A DNA stretch of 64,000 nucleotides from Streptomyces sp. ITFR-21 (GCF_031844685.1 NZ_CP134605.1:3058001-3122000); one strand, 5' to 3'; positions 35,636 to 48,452 are shown, counted from the first letter of the stretch. A program made the numbers and translations. The notes: generated by a model from the sequence alone, not told the origin.

Positions 35636-36444
35636 GGGTGGGGTTCTCCGTTCGCGTACGGTGTCACGCCGCCGAAGCGGCGCTCGCGGTGCCGGTAGGC
35701 GCGCAGGCACTCCAGGAAGTGCGGCGCGCGGAAGTCGGGCCAGAGCACCGGCGGGAAGACCCATTCGGCGTAGGCCACGTGCCAGAGCATGAAGTTGGAG
35801 ATGCGCTGTTCGCCGGAGGTCCGGATGACGAGGTCCACGTCGGGGGTGTCGGGGAAGGGCAGGTGGGCGGCGAAGTTCCGCTCGTCGACGGCGTCGGCCG
35901 GCACGCCGCTGCGGATGAGGGACCGCGCCGCCTCGACGATGTCGCGGCGTCCGCCGTGGTCGAACGCCACGGTCAGCGTCATGCCCCGGTTCGCGCCGGT
36001 CAGCGTCATCAGGTCGGCGAAGTCCCGGGCCAGCGGCGCGGGGATGCGCGGATCGGCGGCTCCGAGGAACCGGCAGCGGATGCCGCGGGCGTGCAGCAGC
36101 GGGGCGTGCTTGCGGACGGCCCGGCGCACCAGCCGCATGAGGAAGTCGATCTCGCCGCTCGGGCGGCGCCAGTTCTCGGTGGAGAACGCGAACAGGCTCA
36201 GCCACCGTACGCCCGCGCTCCGCGCGCTCTCGATGACGTCGATCACCGGCGTCTCGGCGGCCAGGTGGCCCGACGTGCGCGGCAGGGACCGCTGCTGGGC
36301 CCACCGGCCGTTCCCGTCCATCACGCACGCGACGTGGTGCGGTACGTTACGGGGCCGGTCCGCGCCGGGCGGCCCGTGGGGGGACGGGCGGGCCGCGGCG
36401 GCGCCGTCCCGGTCTGCCGCCGTACGGGATTCCCCGGCTGTCAC
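35632..36444 (-). CDS. cis-Prenyltransferase (polyprenyl diphosphate synthase, UppS family)
   Basis: 270 aa from a GTG at 36444 with GGAGGGGG about 10 bases upstream. UppS motifs are complete: VMDGNGRWA with the Mg-binding Asp, LFAFSTENWRRP, and RTSGEQRISNFMLW. The usual NYGGR reads DHGGR. It elongates an allylic diphosphate with isopentenyl diphosphate to a cis-polyprenyl chain. The coupling to an oxygenase gene and the altered motif suggest a specialised prenyltransferase rather than the housekeeping undecaprenyl synthase, but chain length is not predictable. Confidence 0.9.
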   Translation of the reverse strand: MTAGESRTAADRDGAAAARPSPHGPPGADRPRNVPHHVACVMDGNGRWAQQRSLPRTSGHLAAETPVIDVIESARSAGVRWLSLFAFSTENWRRPSGEIDFLMRLVRRAVRKHAPLLHARGIRCRFLGAADPRIPAPLARDFADLMTLTGANRGMTLTVAFDHGGRRDIVEAARSLIRSGVPADAVDERNFAAHLPFPDTPDVDLVIRTSGEQRISNFMLWHVAYAEWVFPPVLWPDFRAPHFLECLRAYRHRERRFGGVTPYANGEPHP

Positions 36445-36779
36445 GGCACAAACCCCCTCCGTCTCACGCGGCGCGGCGCCCCGTGACCTCCGGGCCGCGC
36501 ACCGGGCGTTTTGCGGAGCTCTGCCGCGTCCGCCGGCGAGCGCGATCCGCCCGGCCGACGGCCCGGCCGGTGTCGGGACCGACCCGGAGGACGGCTCCCG
36601 CCACGAGCACCGCTCGGACCAACTCCTAGCAGGGTGCCGGGACTTGGCGCCGGCCGCCGGGCAATCGCCGCAGGTTCACCCGGAGCACGTCAGTCCGATT
36701 CCGCGGTCCGCGACGGCCGCGCGACCGGAGGGCGGGGCGGGGGCAGCCTCGTCGCGCGGGGCGGCCTGGGGCCTGCCGT
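36445..36779. other. Intergenic region upstream of the cis-prenyltransferase gene
   Basis: It should hold the promoter of the leftward prenyltransferase operon. No gene or strong hairpin is seen. Confidence 0.4.
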
Positions 36780-36929
36780 GCGGATCGCCGCGGGCGGCGG
36801 CGCGGGTCCGGCGCGTTGACGGCCGCACGGCGGAGGAGGGAGGCGGCGTGGTGCGTCGACGATCGGGCGGGAACGCGGCAGACGTGCGGGCCGGGGCCCG
36901 CGACGCCGCGCAGATCCGCACGGCAGGCC

Positions 36930-36937
<8 letters not shown>
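36780..36937 (-). repeat. Dispersed repeat, copy 1
   Basis: About 150 bases that align along their length with 49310-49457. The best-kept core is the palindromic CGGGCCGGGGCCCG flanked by GGAACGCGGCRGACGT and GACGCCGCG. On the minus strand it begins at the stop codon of fur with TAGGGCCTG and runs downstream, so it would be transcribed as a 3' untranslated segment. No protein frame is conserved between the two copies because of a one-base length difference. Confidence 0.7.
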
Positions 36938-40102
<3,165 letters not shown>

Positions 40103-40109
40103 CCCCGTT

Positions 40110-40137
40110 CCGGGCCGGCCCGTGCGGGCCGGCCCGG
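40110..40137 (+). terminator. katG terminator
   Basis: A perfect 13-base inverted repeat (CCGGGCCGGCCCG and CGGGCCGGCCCGG) with a two-base loop starts 8 bases after the katG stop. Short GGCAGGCCCGGCA repeats follow. Confidence 0.75.
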
Positions 40138-40214
40138 ACCACCGGGCCCGGCAGGCCCGGCACGTCCGGCAGGCCCGGCAGGCCCGGCGCCTCGCGCCGA
40201 GCGCCCCCGGACGC

Positions 40215-41030
40215 CTACTCCCCGGGCCGGCCGGTCCGCCGGGACAGCGAGAGCCCCGGGCCGCGCAGCTGCTGGTCGCGCACTTCCTTGTCCTGCCGCC
40301 GCTGCTCCCGGGCCGACCTCGACGCCTCCCGCTGCTGCCGGGTGCTCTGCCGGAGGGTGAAGCCGGCGTCGTCGTCACGCCGCGGGTAGTCGCCGGCGAG
40401 GATCGCGCCGTACTCGCCGCCGCGCACCCACCGGTCCAGCCGCGTGGCGCGGGCGACGAGGATCGGGGGCTCGCCCGAGGGCGTCAGCGAGGGCGTCAGG
40501 AACTTGTAGATGCGGTTGCGGGCGCCGGTGGCGTCCAGTTCGTACTCGGCGGCCTGCTCCAGGAACTCGGCGGGGTCCATCTCGTCGACGCGGGAGCCCG
40601 CGGCGAGCTTCATCAGGGCCCGTACCGAGGTGTCCGCGTTACCAGCTGGCCGGCCCGGTCGCTGGACAGCTCGGACTTGCGCAACCAGTCCTGCAGTGCC
40701 GCCTCGACGGCGCCGAGGGCCAGTCCGGCGACCGGGAAGGCGGACAGGCCGACACTGGCCAGCAGCCGCGCCATGGTCTGGTCGACCGCGTGGCCGGAGA
40801 GCGCGTGGCCGGAGAGCGCGTGGCCGAGTTCGTGCCCGATCACGAAGCGCAGCTCGTCCTCGTCGAAGACGTCGAGCAGTTCGGTGGTGAGGACGAGGAA
40901 GGGCCGGTCCATACCGACGGTCATCGCGTTGACCGTCCCCATGCTCTGCACGTACAGCTCGGGTTCGGCCGGCAGGTCCAGGATTTGGGGCCGCCCGAAG
41001 ACCTGCCTTTTCAGCCACCCCTGATGATAG
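40215..41030 (-). pseudogene. M48-family metallopeptidase gene with three lesions
   Basis: Minus-strand frames together give LDLPAEPELYVQSMGTVNAM, RPFLVLTTELLDVF, VIGHELGHALSGHALSGHAV with the HExxH zinc site, SELSSDRAGQL, then in another frame SVRALMKLAAGSRVDEMDP and a charged C-terminus. Lesion one: no start codon or N-terminus upstream, as a stop lies at about 41035. Lesion two: a 15-base tandem duplication at 40788-40817 repeats GHALS right after HELGH. Lesion three: one base is missing near 40646, shifting the frame after QLVT. The intact family are zinc peptidases; this one is dead or miscalled. Confidence 0.8.
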
Positions 41031-41041
41031 TGTGACTATCC
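41027..41041 (+). promoter_or_regulatory. Palindrome GATAGTGTGACTATC, possible operator
   Basis: A six-base-arm palindrome lies 23-37 bases upstream of the start at 41064, within the expected promoter or leader of the secreted-protein gene. No regulator gene is adjacent. Confidence 0.45.
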
Positions 41042-41063
41042 AGTTTTTCTACGGGAGGAACAC

Positions 41064-42113
41064 GTGGTGAGCGGACGTTTCTTACGGCGGTCCCCGGACC
41101 TCGGCCCCGCGATATTCGGGCGGTGGGGGCGGCGCGTGGTCGCCCTCGCCGCCTGCGCTCTCGTATGCGCGACCGCGGTCCCCGCACAGTCGGATTCCCA
41201 CCGGGCGACCCTGGCGAAGAAAAGCGCCTGTATTTCCACGCCGGCCGCGTACAAAAAGGCGTGGGAACAACGCAAGGCGCCCTGTGTGGCACCCACGCTT
41301 TTCGGGACCGTGCACTCCCCGGGAAGTACCGCGCCCTATCCGGACGGATTCTGGTACGCGTGGGCGGGGTCCAGCACCAACCTGGAACAGTATCTGGCGT
41401 TGAACAGGAAATACGGCGGCAGCCCCGCGAAGGTCGGCATCGGCATCCTGTCCTACGTGGGATTCCCCGGACTCGACACCTGGTCCTACCCGCAGGACCT
41501 CGCCGTCTACACCCTGCCGGCCGGCGTCCAGGCCCAGGTGCCGACCTTCGAGACCTGGTTCCGGCTGCTCGACGAGCAGTTCGGCGACACGGGGGCGTAC
41601 CCGCTCGCGGCCCAGACCGGGCTCGCCGTCGCCTACGCGCAACTCGGCCCGCACAAGGACGTGGTGAACGCGTTCGACGCCGTGACCGGCTGCGACCGGT
41701 CGGCGCTGCTCAGCGGCCAGGCGCTGTCGGCGGCCATCGGCTGCAACCGCGACTTCCTCGGGGCGGTGGCGGCCGCCGGCCCGTCCCCGTACGACACCGG
41801 CACGTCGACGTCGTGCTTCACGAACTTCGCGGCGCACTACACGGGCCCCAAGGACGCCGCCGCGCTGCGCGGCGTGCTGTACCAGTGCCAGGACGCGGGC
41901 TTCCTCAACACCGGTGTGGGGATCGGCTACAACACGTACGCCAATCCGTTCGTCTGCAAGCCCGCCGACCGGCAGACGGTGACCCAGAAGTACACCGGCC
42001 GGGAGTTCATCCTGCCGAACACGGCGTTCGACAGCCTGCCGAGCCACACCGACATCGCGCTGAGCCTCGGCGACCCGGCCGAGCGCGGCTTCCTGCAGGC
42101 CGGCTACTGCTGA
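41064..42113 (+). CDS. Secreted Cys-containing protein of unknown function
   Basis: 349 aa from GTG 41064 with GGGAGG 9-14 bases upstream. A signal peptide (about 1-45, hydrophobic VVALAACALVCATAVPA) is followed by a mature region of about 300 aa with eight or more cysteines, some in pairs (KSACISTP, KAPCVAP, GCDRS, GCNRD, SCFTNF, YQCQD, VCKPAD, GYC). Conserved-looking aromatic stretches are YPDGFWYAWAGSSTN and GYNTYANPF. No catalytic motif or known family is recognised. It is monocistronic, ending at a strong hairpin. Confidence 0.75.
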   Translation: MVSGRFLRRSPDLGPAIFGRWGRRVVALAACALVCATAVPAQSDSHRATLAKKSACISTPAAYKKAWEQRKAPCVAPTLFGTVHSPGSTAPYPDGFWYAWAGSSTNLEQYLALNRKYGGSPAKVGIGILSYVGFPGLDTWSYPQDLAVYTLPAGVQAQVPTFETWFRLLDEQFGDTGAYPLAAQTGLAVAYAQLGPHKDVVNAFDAVTGCDRSALLSGQALSAAIGCNRDFLGAVAAAGPSPYDTGTSTSCFTNFAAHYTGPKDAAALRGVLYQCQDAGFLNTGVGIGYNTYANPFVCKPADRQTVTQKYTGREFILPNTAFDSLPSHTDIALSLGDPAERGFLQAGYC

Positions 42114-42152
42114 GCCGGCGGTAGGGGTGCGCGTACCGGGCCCGGCGCCGAT

Positions 42153-42178
42153 GGGCCCCACCGGTCGTGGTGGGGCCC
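42153..42178. terminator. Terminator between convergent genes
   Basis: A perfect 10-base inverted repeat (GGGCCCCACC and GGTGGGGCCC) with a 6-base loop lies between the secreted-protein gene and htpG, which converge. Confidence 0.75.
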
Positions 42179-42230
42179 GTCGGACGCGGCGGCCCCGGCG
42201 CGGCGCGGGCCGGACCCGGCGCGGACGAAC

Positions 42231-44144
42231 TCAGAGGGTGCGCTCCAGGCGGTCGGCCATCAGCCTGACGAAGCGCGACGGATCGCTCAGCTCGCCGCCT
42301 TCGGCCAACAGGGCCATGTCGTAGACGAGTTCGGCCGCCTCCTCCAGGGCCGTGCCGGGCGAGCCGTCGCCGTGGGTCCGGTTGAGGCCGGCGACCAGCG
42401 GGTGCTTGGGGTTGAGTTCGAGGATCCGCTTGACGTGCGGGACCTCCTGACCCATCGCGCGGTAGAGGTTCTCCAGCGCCGGGGTCACGTCGTCGGAGTC
42501 GGAGACGACGCAGGCGGGGGAGACGGTCAGCCGCGAGGAGAGCCGCACCTCCTTGACGTGCTCGCTCAGCCGCTCCGCCATCCAGGCCAACAGGCCGGCG
42601 TACTCCTGCTGTTGCTGCTCGCGCTCCTGGCCGGCCGCCGCCTTCTCCGCCTCGGTGCCGAGGTCGACCTGGCCCTTGGCGACCGACCGCAGCGCGCGCC
42701 CGTCGAACTCGGGGACGGCCTCGACCCACACCTCGTCGACGGGGTCGGTCAGCAGCAGCACCTCGATGCCCTTGGCCCGGAACGCCTCCATGTGCGGCGA
42801 GTTCTCCACCGCCTGCCGGGACTCGCCGGTGAGGTAGAAGATGTGCTCCTGACCGTCCTTCATCCGCTCCACGTACCGCGCCAGCGTGGTCGGTTCCGCC
42901 GGGTCGTGGGTCGTGGCGAAGGAGGACACGCCGAGGATCGCGTCGCGGTTCTCGGCGTCGCTCAGCAGCCCCTCCTTCAGCACCCGGCCGAACTCCCGCC
43001 AGAACGTGGCGTACCGGTCGGGGGCGGCGGACATCATGTCCTTGACCGTTGACAGCACCTTCTTGGTCAGCCGGCGGTGCATCAGCTGGATCTGGCGGTC
43101 CTGCTGGAGGATCTCCCGCGACACGTTGAGCGACAGGTCCTGGGCGTCCACCACGCCCTTGACGAAGCGCAGGTACGGCGGCAGCAGCTCCTCGCAGTCG
43201 TCCATGATGAAGACGCGCTTCACATAGAGCTGGACACCGCGCTTGTAGCCCTGCATGAAAAGGTCCTGCGGGGCGTGCGCCGGGACGAACAGCAGCGCCT
43301 GGTACTCGAACGTGCCCTCCGCCTGGAGCCGGACGGTCTCCAGCGGGTCGCTCCAGTCGTGGCTGATGTGCTTGTACAGCTCGTGGTACTCGTCGTCGGT
43401 GACCTCGTCGCGCGGGCGCGCCCACAGCGCCTTCATGGAGTTGAGCGTCTCGGGCTCCGCCGGCGCCTCCTGCTCCCCGGCGCCGGACGCGGGTCGGGGC
43501 GCCATCCGGATGGGCCAGGTGATGAAGTCGGAGTACCGCTTGACGATCTCCCTGATCTTCCACGGCGAGGAGTAGTCGTAGAGCCGGTCCTCGGCGTCCT
43601 CCGGCTTGAGCCGCAGCACGATCGTGGTGCCCTGCGGCGCGTCCCCGACGGTCTCCACCGTGTACGTGCCCTCGCCGGTGGAGGTCCAGCGGGTGCCCTC
43701 GCGCTCACCGGCCCGCCGGGTCAGCAGCGTGACCTCGTCGGCCACCATGAAGCTGGAGTAGAACCCGACACCGAACCGGCCGATCAGCCCCTCGGCCGCC
43801 GCGCCGTCCTCGGCCTCCTTGAGGTCCCGCAGGAACTTCGCCGTCCCCGAGTTCGCGATCGTCCCGATGAGCTGGACCACCTCCTCGCGCGACATGCCGA
43901 TGCCGTTGTCCCGCACGGTCAGCGTGCGGGCCTGCTGGTCGGTCTCAAGGGCGATGTGGAGGTCGGAGACGTCCGCGCCCAGCGAGTCGTCGCGGAGGGC
44001 TTCGAGCCGCAGCTTGTCGAGCGCGTCGGAGGCGTTGGAGACGAGTTCACGCAGGAACACGTCCTTGTTGGAGTAGATCGAGTGGATCATCATCTGCAGA
44101 AGCTGGCGCGCTTCCACCTGAAACTCGAACGTCTCGGTCGGCAT
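42231..44144 (-). CDS. htpG: HtpG, bacterial Hsp90 chaperone
   Basis: 637 aa from ATG 44144 with GAAGGA upstream. The GHKL ATPase domain ([41 protein letters not shown]), middle domain ([29 protein letters not shown]) and dimerisation domain are all present at normal family length. It is an ATP-driven cytosolic chaperone acting with DnaK. It stands alone with its own terminator. Confidence 0.97.
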
Positions 44145-44384
44145 AGTCCGTTGGTCCTTCTCAGGTCACCGGGTGACGGGCGTGACGGGCACTGACCCCA
44201 GCACTGTAGATCAGCCGGTGCGCGCGTACGGCCGCCTTCGCGGTGCCGGCTCCCGGGGCCGCGGGACGCCCCCGGAAAAATCCTTCCTCGTCCGTCACCC
44301 CCATGCCATACGCTGCCGGACAGCCGCCCCACCCCGGTGGCGACCGCGTCCGCGCGGTCGCGTCCGCAGGGTGCGCGCGGCGCG

Positions 44385-44876
44385 CTAGGGGTGGCTGTAC
44401 GTCGGGGCCTCGGCGCGCATGGGGACGCCGCGGAAGGTCTGGAGCAGGATCAGCAGGGCGCCGGCGGTCACGCACTGGTCGGCGAGGTTGAAGATGCCGG
44501 AGTGGCCGATCTGGATGAAGTCCAGGACCGCGCCGCGGCCGAAACCGGGAGTGCGGAAGAGGCGGTCGGTGAGGTTGCCGCCGGCGCCGGCGAAGATCAG
44601 GCCGAGGCCTACCGCCCAGCCCGGGGAGCGGACGGACGGCGCGACACGGGCGATGAAGACCAGGACGGCGACCGCCAGCAGCGAGAAGACCAGGGTCGCG
44701 TGCGGGGCGAAGGAGCCGGCCGCGCCGGAGTTGCGGAAGGCGGTGAAGGTGACGGCGCCGCCGAGCGTGTGCGAGGGGTCCCGGCCCTCGACGGTGACCG
44801 CGGCGATCGCCTTCGTGCCCTGGTCCACCGCGAGCCCGGCCGCCGCCGTCGCCCACAGCAGGTACGTCCGCCGCAC
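44385..44876 (-). CDS. lspA: Lipoprotein signal peptidase (LspA)
   Basis: 163 aa from GTG 44876, chosen because GGAGG lies 7-11 bases upstream. Four transmembrane helices are visible. Catalytic aspartates are in GGNLTDRLFR and FNLADQCV, the conserved motifs of aspartic signal peptidase II, and the VDQGTK motif lies near the N-terminus. It cleaves prolipoproteins after diacylglyceryl transfer. It is not beside ileS or rluD as housekeeping copies often are, so this may be a second copy. Confidence 0.9.
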   Translation of the reverse strand: MRRTYLLWATAAAGLAVDQGTKAIAAVTVEGRDPSHTLGGAVTFTAFRNSGAAGSFAPHATLVFSLLAVAVLVFIARVAPSVRSPGWAVGLGLIFAGAGGNLTDRLFRTPGFGRGAVLDFIQIGHSGIFNLADQCVTAGALLILLQTFRGVPMRAEAPTYSHP

Positions 44877-45513
44877 CGCCCACCTCCGGATCCTCGCCCC
44901 GCCCCGCACCGAGCGTACGCGCCGCCGCCCGGTGGGGAAGGGGGCGTCCCCGTGGACACCCCCGGGCCCCCGGGCGCCCGGCCCCGCTCCTCCCCACCCC
45001 GCGCCGGGCCGCCGGCCCCTCACCAGCACCCCGCCGGGATCCGCCGGGATCCGGCCCCAACCCGCCCCACCGGGATCCGCCCGGCCCCCGGCGCATACGC
45101 CTCGGCGGCCCTTCCCGGCGAAATGGCCGGGATTTCACGGCCGGCCGCGCCAGGACCGGAAAACCACCGGAAACGGCCCGGTACCCCCCACCCGGAAACC
45201 GCCTTATCGCGGTAACAGCGGATGCCCCGGTCGCCCGGCGGGCCCGCAGCGGCATCGGTGCCGCAAGCAACCTGCGATATCCGGGGCGGGCGGTAGGGAA
45301 GGAAAATCAGCCGGGCCGGGCCCGTGCGCCGGAAAACCTTCCGTCCCGGCGTTCCGGACCACCCTCCGCGCCCCCGGTCGTAGAAAAACTCAGCCGCCCC
45401 ATTCCGCATTCCGGCGCGCACCGATTGCCCCGCTCGGTAGGCTCTCCCGCACTCATGGCGTTCGACGCCGCGAGCAGGAAACACGAGTCGTGAAATGCAC
45501 TCAGGGGGGTCGC
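44877..45513. other. Intergenic region with GGGATCC-bearing repeats
   Basis: No gene is supported. Three CCGGGATCC units lie at about 45035, 45045 and 45070. The sequence around 45380-45490 is likely promoter for the rightward small genes. Confidence 0.4.
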
Positions 45514-45916
45514 ATGGTCAGGAACTTCGCTGCGCCGCCATGCCGTCTTACAGGCCGGCGGCACCGCATTCGCCCTCTTACTCGGGATGCTGGCGAACGC
45601 CGCGCCGGTATCGGCACTGGGCACCGGCCACACCGGGCCGTCGCATGCGACGTCCCGGCCCGGCGCGCCGCTGCGCCGGGCCTCGATCGGCGGCGCGGGC
45701 CTGTTCGAGGACATCGGCGCCCGGGTGCTGCGGGGCGCCGCCCAGGACCTGCGGGCCGCGGACGAGCCGTTCCTGGGCGCGGCCGTCAACCGGCTGTCCG
45801 AGCAGTGGGAACGGCGGGGCGCGCTGCTCGACCGTACCGGAGCCGGCGTCGGCCTCTTCGGCGACTGGGCCGACCACGCCGGGCTGTTCGAGCACGAAGC
45901 GGACAAGGCGTGCTGA
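45514..45916 (+). CDS. Small secreted protein of unknown function, probable frameshift in the signal peptide
   Basis: The C-terminal frame (from about 45530 to TGA 45916) gives a signal-peptide-like stretch LRRHAVLQAGGTAFALLLGM ending LANAAPVSA, then a mature helical part (GGAGLFEDIGARVLRGAAQDL, DWADHAGLFEHEADKAC). In this frame there is no ATG or GTG before the signal core; the first is ATG 45587 inside it. ATG 45514, which has a GGGGGG site, is in another frame. A one-base indel between 45514 and 45550 would join them. If ATG 45587 is used, the signal would be lost. The downstream gene follows by ten bases. Confidence 0.5.
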
Positions 45917-45925
45917 GGGGGTGCC

Positions 45926-46105
45926 GTGTTCTGGGACGTAGCCCTGGCCGTTGCGCTGGTGTGCGGCCTGGCCTACGCGGTCGTCTCCTTCGGCGGCGCC
46001 CGCTGGGGCGTCTCCCCGGACCGGCTCCGGCTGGTCCGGCGCTCCAGCTGGCTGCTGCTGGGCTGGGCGGCGGTCGCGCTGGCGAACGTGCTTGAGCGCC
46101 GCTGA
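45926..46105 (+). CDS. Small two-helix membrane protein
   Basis: 59 aa from GTG 45926, with GAGGGGG 5-11 bases upstream. Two transmembrane helices (DVALAVALVCGLAYAVVSF and SSWLLLGWAAVALANVL) are joined by a basic loop (SPDRLRLVRR), so both ends probably face outward or the loop faces the cytoplasm. It lies just downstream of the small secreted protein and is probably co-transcribed. No family is known to me. Confidence 0.6.
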   Translation: MFWDVALAVALVCGLAYAVVSFGGARWGVSPDRLRLVRRSSWLLLGWAAVALANVLERR

Positions 46106-46193
46106 GCGCACCCGCGCCGGCACCCGCGCCCGCGCCCGCGCCTGACCGTCCCCGCCGCCGGCCACGGCACGGGCCGACGGCCGGCACGAAGAA

Positions 46194-46231
46194 CCGCTGG
46201 GCGGTCCCGGAGCCCCGGGGCCGCCCAGCGG
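46194..46231. terminator. Terminator between convergent genes
   Basis: A perfect 11-base inverted repeat (CCGCTGGGCGG and CCGCCCAGCGG) lies between the small membrane gene and the phosphatase gene, which converge. Confidence 0.7.
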
Positions 46232-46315
46232 CGTGTTCGCTGCCGTGCGGCGGATGCCGCAGGGGTCCGGCGGGCCCGGCGGGGTGCCGTGCGGCCGCCG
46301 GGCGGTACCGGGGTG

Positions 46316-47911
46316 TCAGTCGGCGCGGCGGGCCACCGTGAAGTGGTCGATGCGCCTGCCGGTCTCCGCGATGGCGGACACCGTCAGCTTCGACTCGTGG
46401 CCCGGCCGGGCCGGCTCGACGTCGATCGAGACGAACGAGTAGCCGGTGTAGCGGACCCGCGACCAGTGCACGGTGTCCACGACCTGGCCGCCGCCCTTGG
46501 CGGAGTGCCAGGTCGTCACCGTGTCGGCCTCGTGCTCGCTGCCCTCGAACGAGTCGGGGGCCGGGAAGGTGTACAGGCTGCGGCCGGCGCCGCCCGCGGT
46601 GATGTAGACCGTGCCGTCGGTGGCGGGCCGGGTGGTGCCGCCGATCTCCACCGCGTGCGACACCGCGCCCTTGCGGATCGCGTCGGTCCGCTCGTAGACG
46701 TGGTTGTGGCCGTTGATCACCAGGTCCACCTGGTGCTTCTCGAAGACCGGCACCCACTCCGCCTGCACACCGCCGTCCGAGGCGTGCGAGTTGGTGGTGG
46801 AGTACGCGCAGTGGTGGAAGAACACCACCAAAAAGTCGACGCCGCGCTGCTTGCGGTAGCCGGCCAGCGTACGGTCCAGCCACGCGGTCTGCCTGCCGCC
46901 GGTGATGCCGTAGTTGGCGGGGACCTCGTACGACACGTCGTTGGCGTCCAGCGCGATCACCGCGGTGTTGCCGTAGACGAAGGAGTACGCGCCCGGCTGG
47001 TTCTTCGGGTCGTGGCCGGTCGCGGGCAGCGACCAGCGGGCCTCCTGGCCGCCGTAGCCGTTCGGCGAGTACCAGGCCTCCATGTCGTGGTTGCCGGTCG
47101 TGACCATCCACGGCACCCGGGCCGCGACCGACTCGGTCTGCGCCAGGAAGGAGTCCCAGGTGCGCGCGTCGTAGTCGCCCGCGTCGCTCTGCTGGCCGGA
47201 GCCGTCCGGGTCGGCGTAGCAGATGTCGCCGGCGTGGAGGTGGAAGGCCGGGTTCCGGGCCAGGATCAGCGAGTCGTTGGCCAGCGCGTGGTAGCTGACG
47301 CCCTGGTCGCCGAACGCGGTGAAGGTGAACTTGCCGTTGTGCGCGGGCGCGGTGGTGAAGGAGCCGATGGTGGCGAACGCCGCGGCCTGCGCCGGGTCGA
47401 AGCCGTCGTGGCCCACGCCGTAGTAGTACGTGGTGCCGGGCCGCAGCCCGCCGATCCTCGCGTGCAGGTAGTACTGGTCGACCGGCGGCAGCGTGCTGTT
47501 CAGCAGCTGCGGGGTGTGCAGGTCGCGGACCTCGGCCTCGATCTTGTGGCTGAGCGACCAGGGCTGCAGGCCGATCCGGACGAACGGCCTGCGGACCGCG
47601 AGCGGGACCTGCCAGGAGATCGTGAACTGCGTCTTCGGGTCGGCACCGAACTGCAGGTGGCGGCCGAACGGGGCGACCAGCGCGCCGTCCACGTGGTGGT
47701 CGGTGGCCGGCCTGGTCAGCAGCGACGGACCGGGGGTCTGCGCCTGCGCGGCTCCGCTGAGCAGCCCGGAGGCGGCGACGGTGCCGGCGGTGGCGATCCC
47801 GCCGAGCACCATCCGGCGGCGCGTCACCTTGGACCGCAGGTACTCGTGCTGCTCCGCCATGCTCATCTTCTCGGCGAGCCTGGTGTCAATGCCCGTGTGT
47901 GGAGTGTCCAT
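46316..47911 (-). CDS. Tat-exported purple-acid-phosphatase-like metallophosphoesterase
   Basis: 531 aa from ATG 47911. The Tat signal TRRRMVLGGIATAGTVAAS (about residues 30-60) is preceded by a charged leader. A fibronectin-like N-domain (about 85-200, LRPGTTYYYGVGHDG) leads to the phosphoesterase domain with FGDQGV, HAGDICYAD, TGNHDMEAW, FFHHCAYS and NGHNHVYER. This is the metal set of purple acid phosphatases. It acts outside the cell on phosphate esters. It is monocistronic. Confidence 0.9.
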   Translation of the reverse strand: MDTPHTGIDTRLAEKMSMAEQHEYLRSKVTRRRMVLGGIATAGTVAASGLLSGAAQAQTPGPSLLTRPATDHHVDGALVAPFGRHLQFGADPKTQFTISWQVPLAVRRPFVRIGLQPWSLSHKIEAEVRDLHTPQLLNSTLPPVDQYYLHARIGGLRPGTTYYYGVGHDGFDPAQAAAFATIGSFTTAPAHNGKFTFTAFGDQGVSYHALANDSLILARNPAFHLHAGDICYADPDGSGQQSDAGDYDARTWDSFLAQTESVAARVPWMVTTGNHDMEAWYSPNGYGGQEARWSLPATGHDPKNQPGAYSFVYGNTAVIALDANDVSYEVPANYGITGGRQTAWLDRTLAGYRKQRGVDFLVVFFHHCAYSTTNSHASDGGVQAEWVPVFEKHQVDLVINGHNHVYERTDAIRKGAVSHAVEIGGTTRPATDGTVYITAGGAGRSLYTFPAPDSFEGSEHEADTVTTWHSAKGGGQVVDTVHWSRVRYTGYSFVSIDVEPARPGHESKLTVSAIAETGRRIDHFTVARRAD

Positions 47912-48452
47912 GGCGCGCAATGTCGCAGCGTCCGACGACCGTCGCCCGACCCCCGGATGAACAGCTGATGGCCGCCGACCCCCTTCTTGGCGCGCGCGGC
48001 GCGGCGCCCCGCGCCCCGGCGGCCCAGCCGGCACACGGCCCTGCGGCCGTCGCGGAACCGCCGCCCGCCCGACTCCAACCGCCCGGATTTCCCCCGTCCG
48101 GCCGCCGCCCGACCGGCGCGCGTGTCGCCGTACCGGGGACCGGGCCGGCGGGCGGACGGGGGCCCACGGCGCTCGGCGGGGCGGTAGCCTGCGGTACTCG
48201 GCAGGCGCGGGACCCCGCGGCGCCCGGTCGGCGCGAGCCGGGCCGGCGGGCCGGCGGCGGCCTGCGGGCGGCGGTGAGCCGGGGAGCCGGCGGCCGGGGC
48301 CGCTCCGTCGGCGGGTGAGGGTGACGGGCGGCGGATCGGGGACGGGGGCGCTGGGGTGGGCGCGGCGGGCGGGTACGGCCCGGGTTCGTAGCGGGGCAGC
48401 GGGTCAGCGGGTCAGCGCGCCCACGCGTCCAGGGGGTCAGTGCATCCGGAGG
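47912..48452. other. Intergenic region between phosphatase and DksA-like genes
   Basis: It holds the phosphatase promoter and the 3' end of the DksA-like transcript. No gene is supported; rightward frames here are Arg/Gly-rich shadows. Short GGGTCAGC repeats occur near 48400-48440. Confidence 0.4.
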
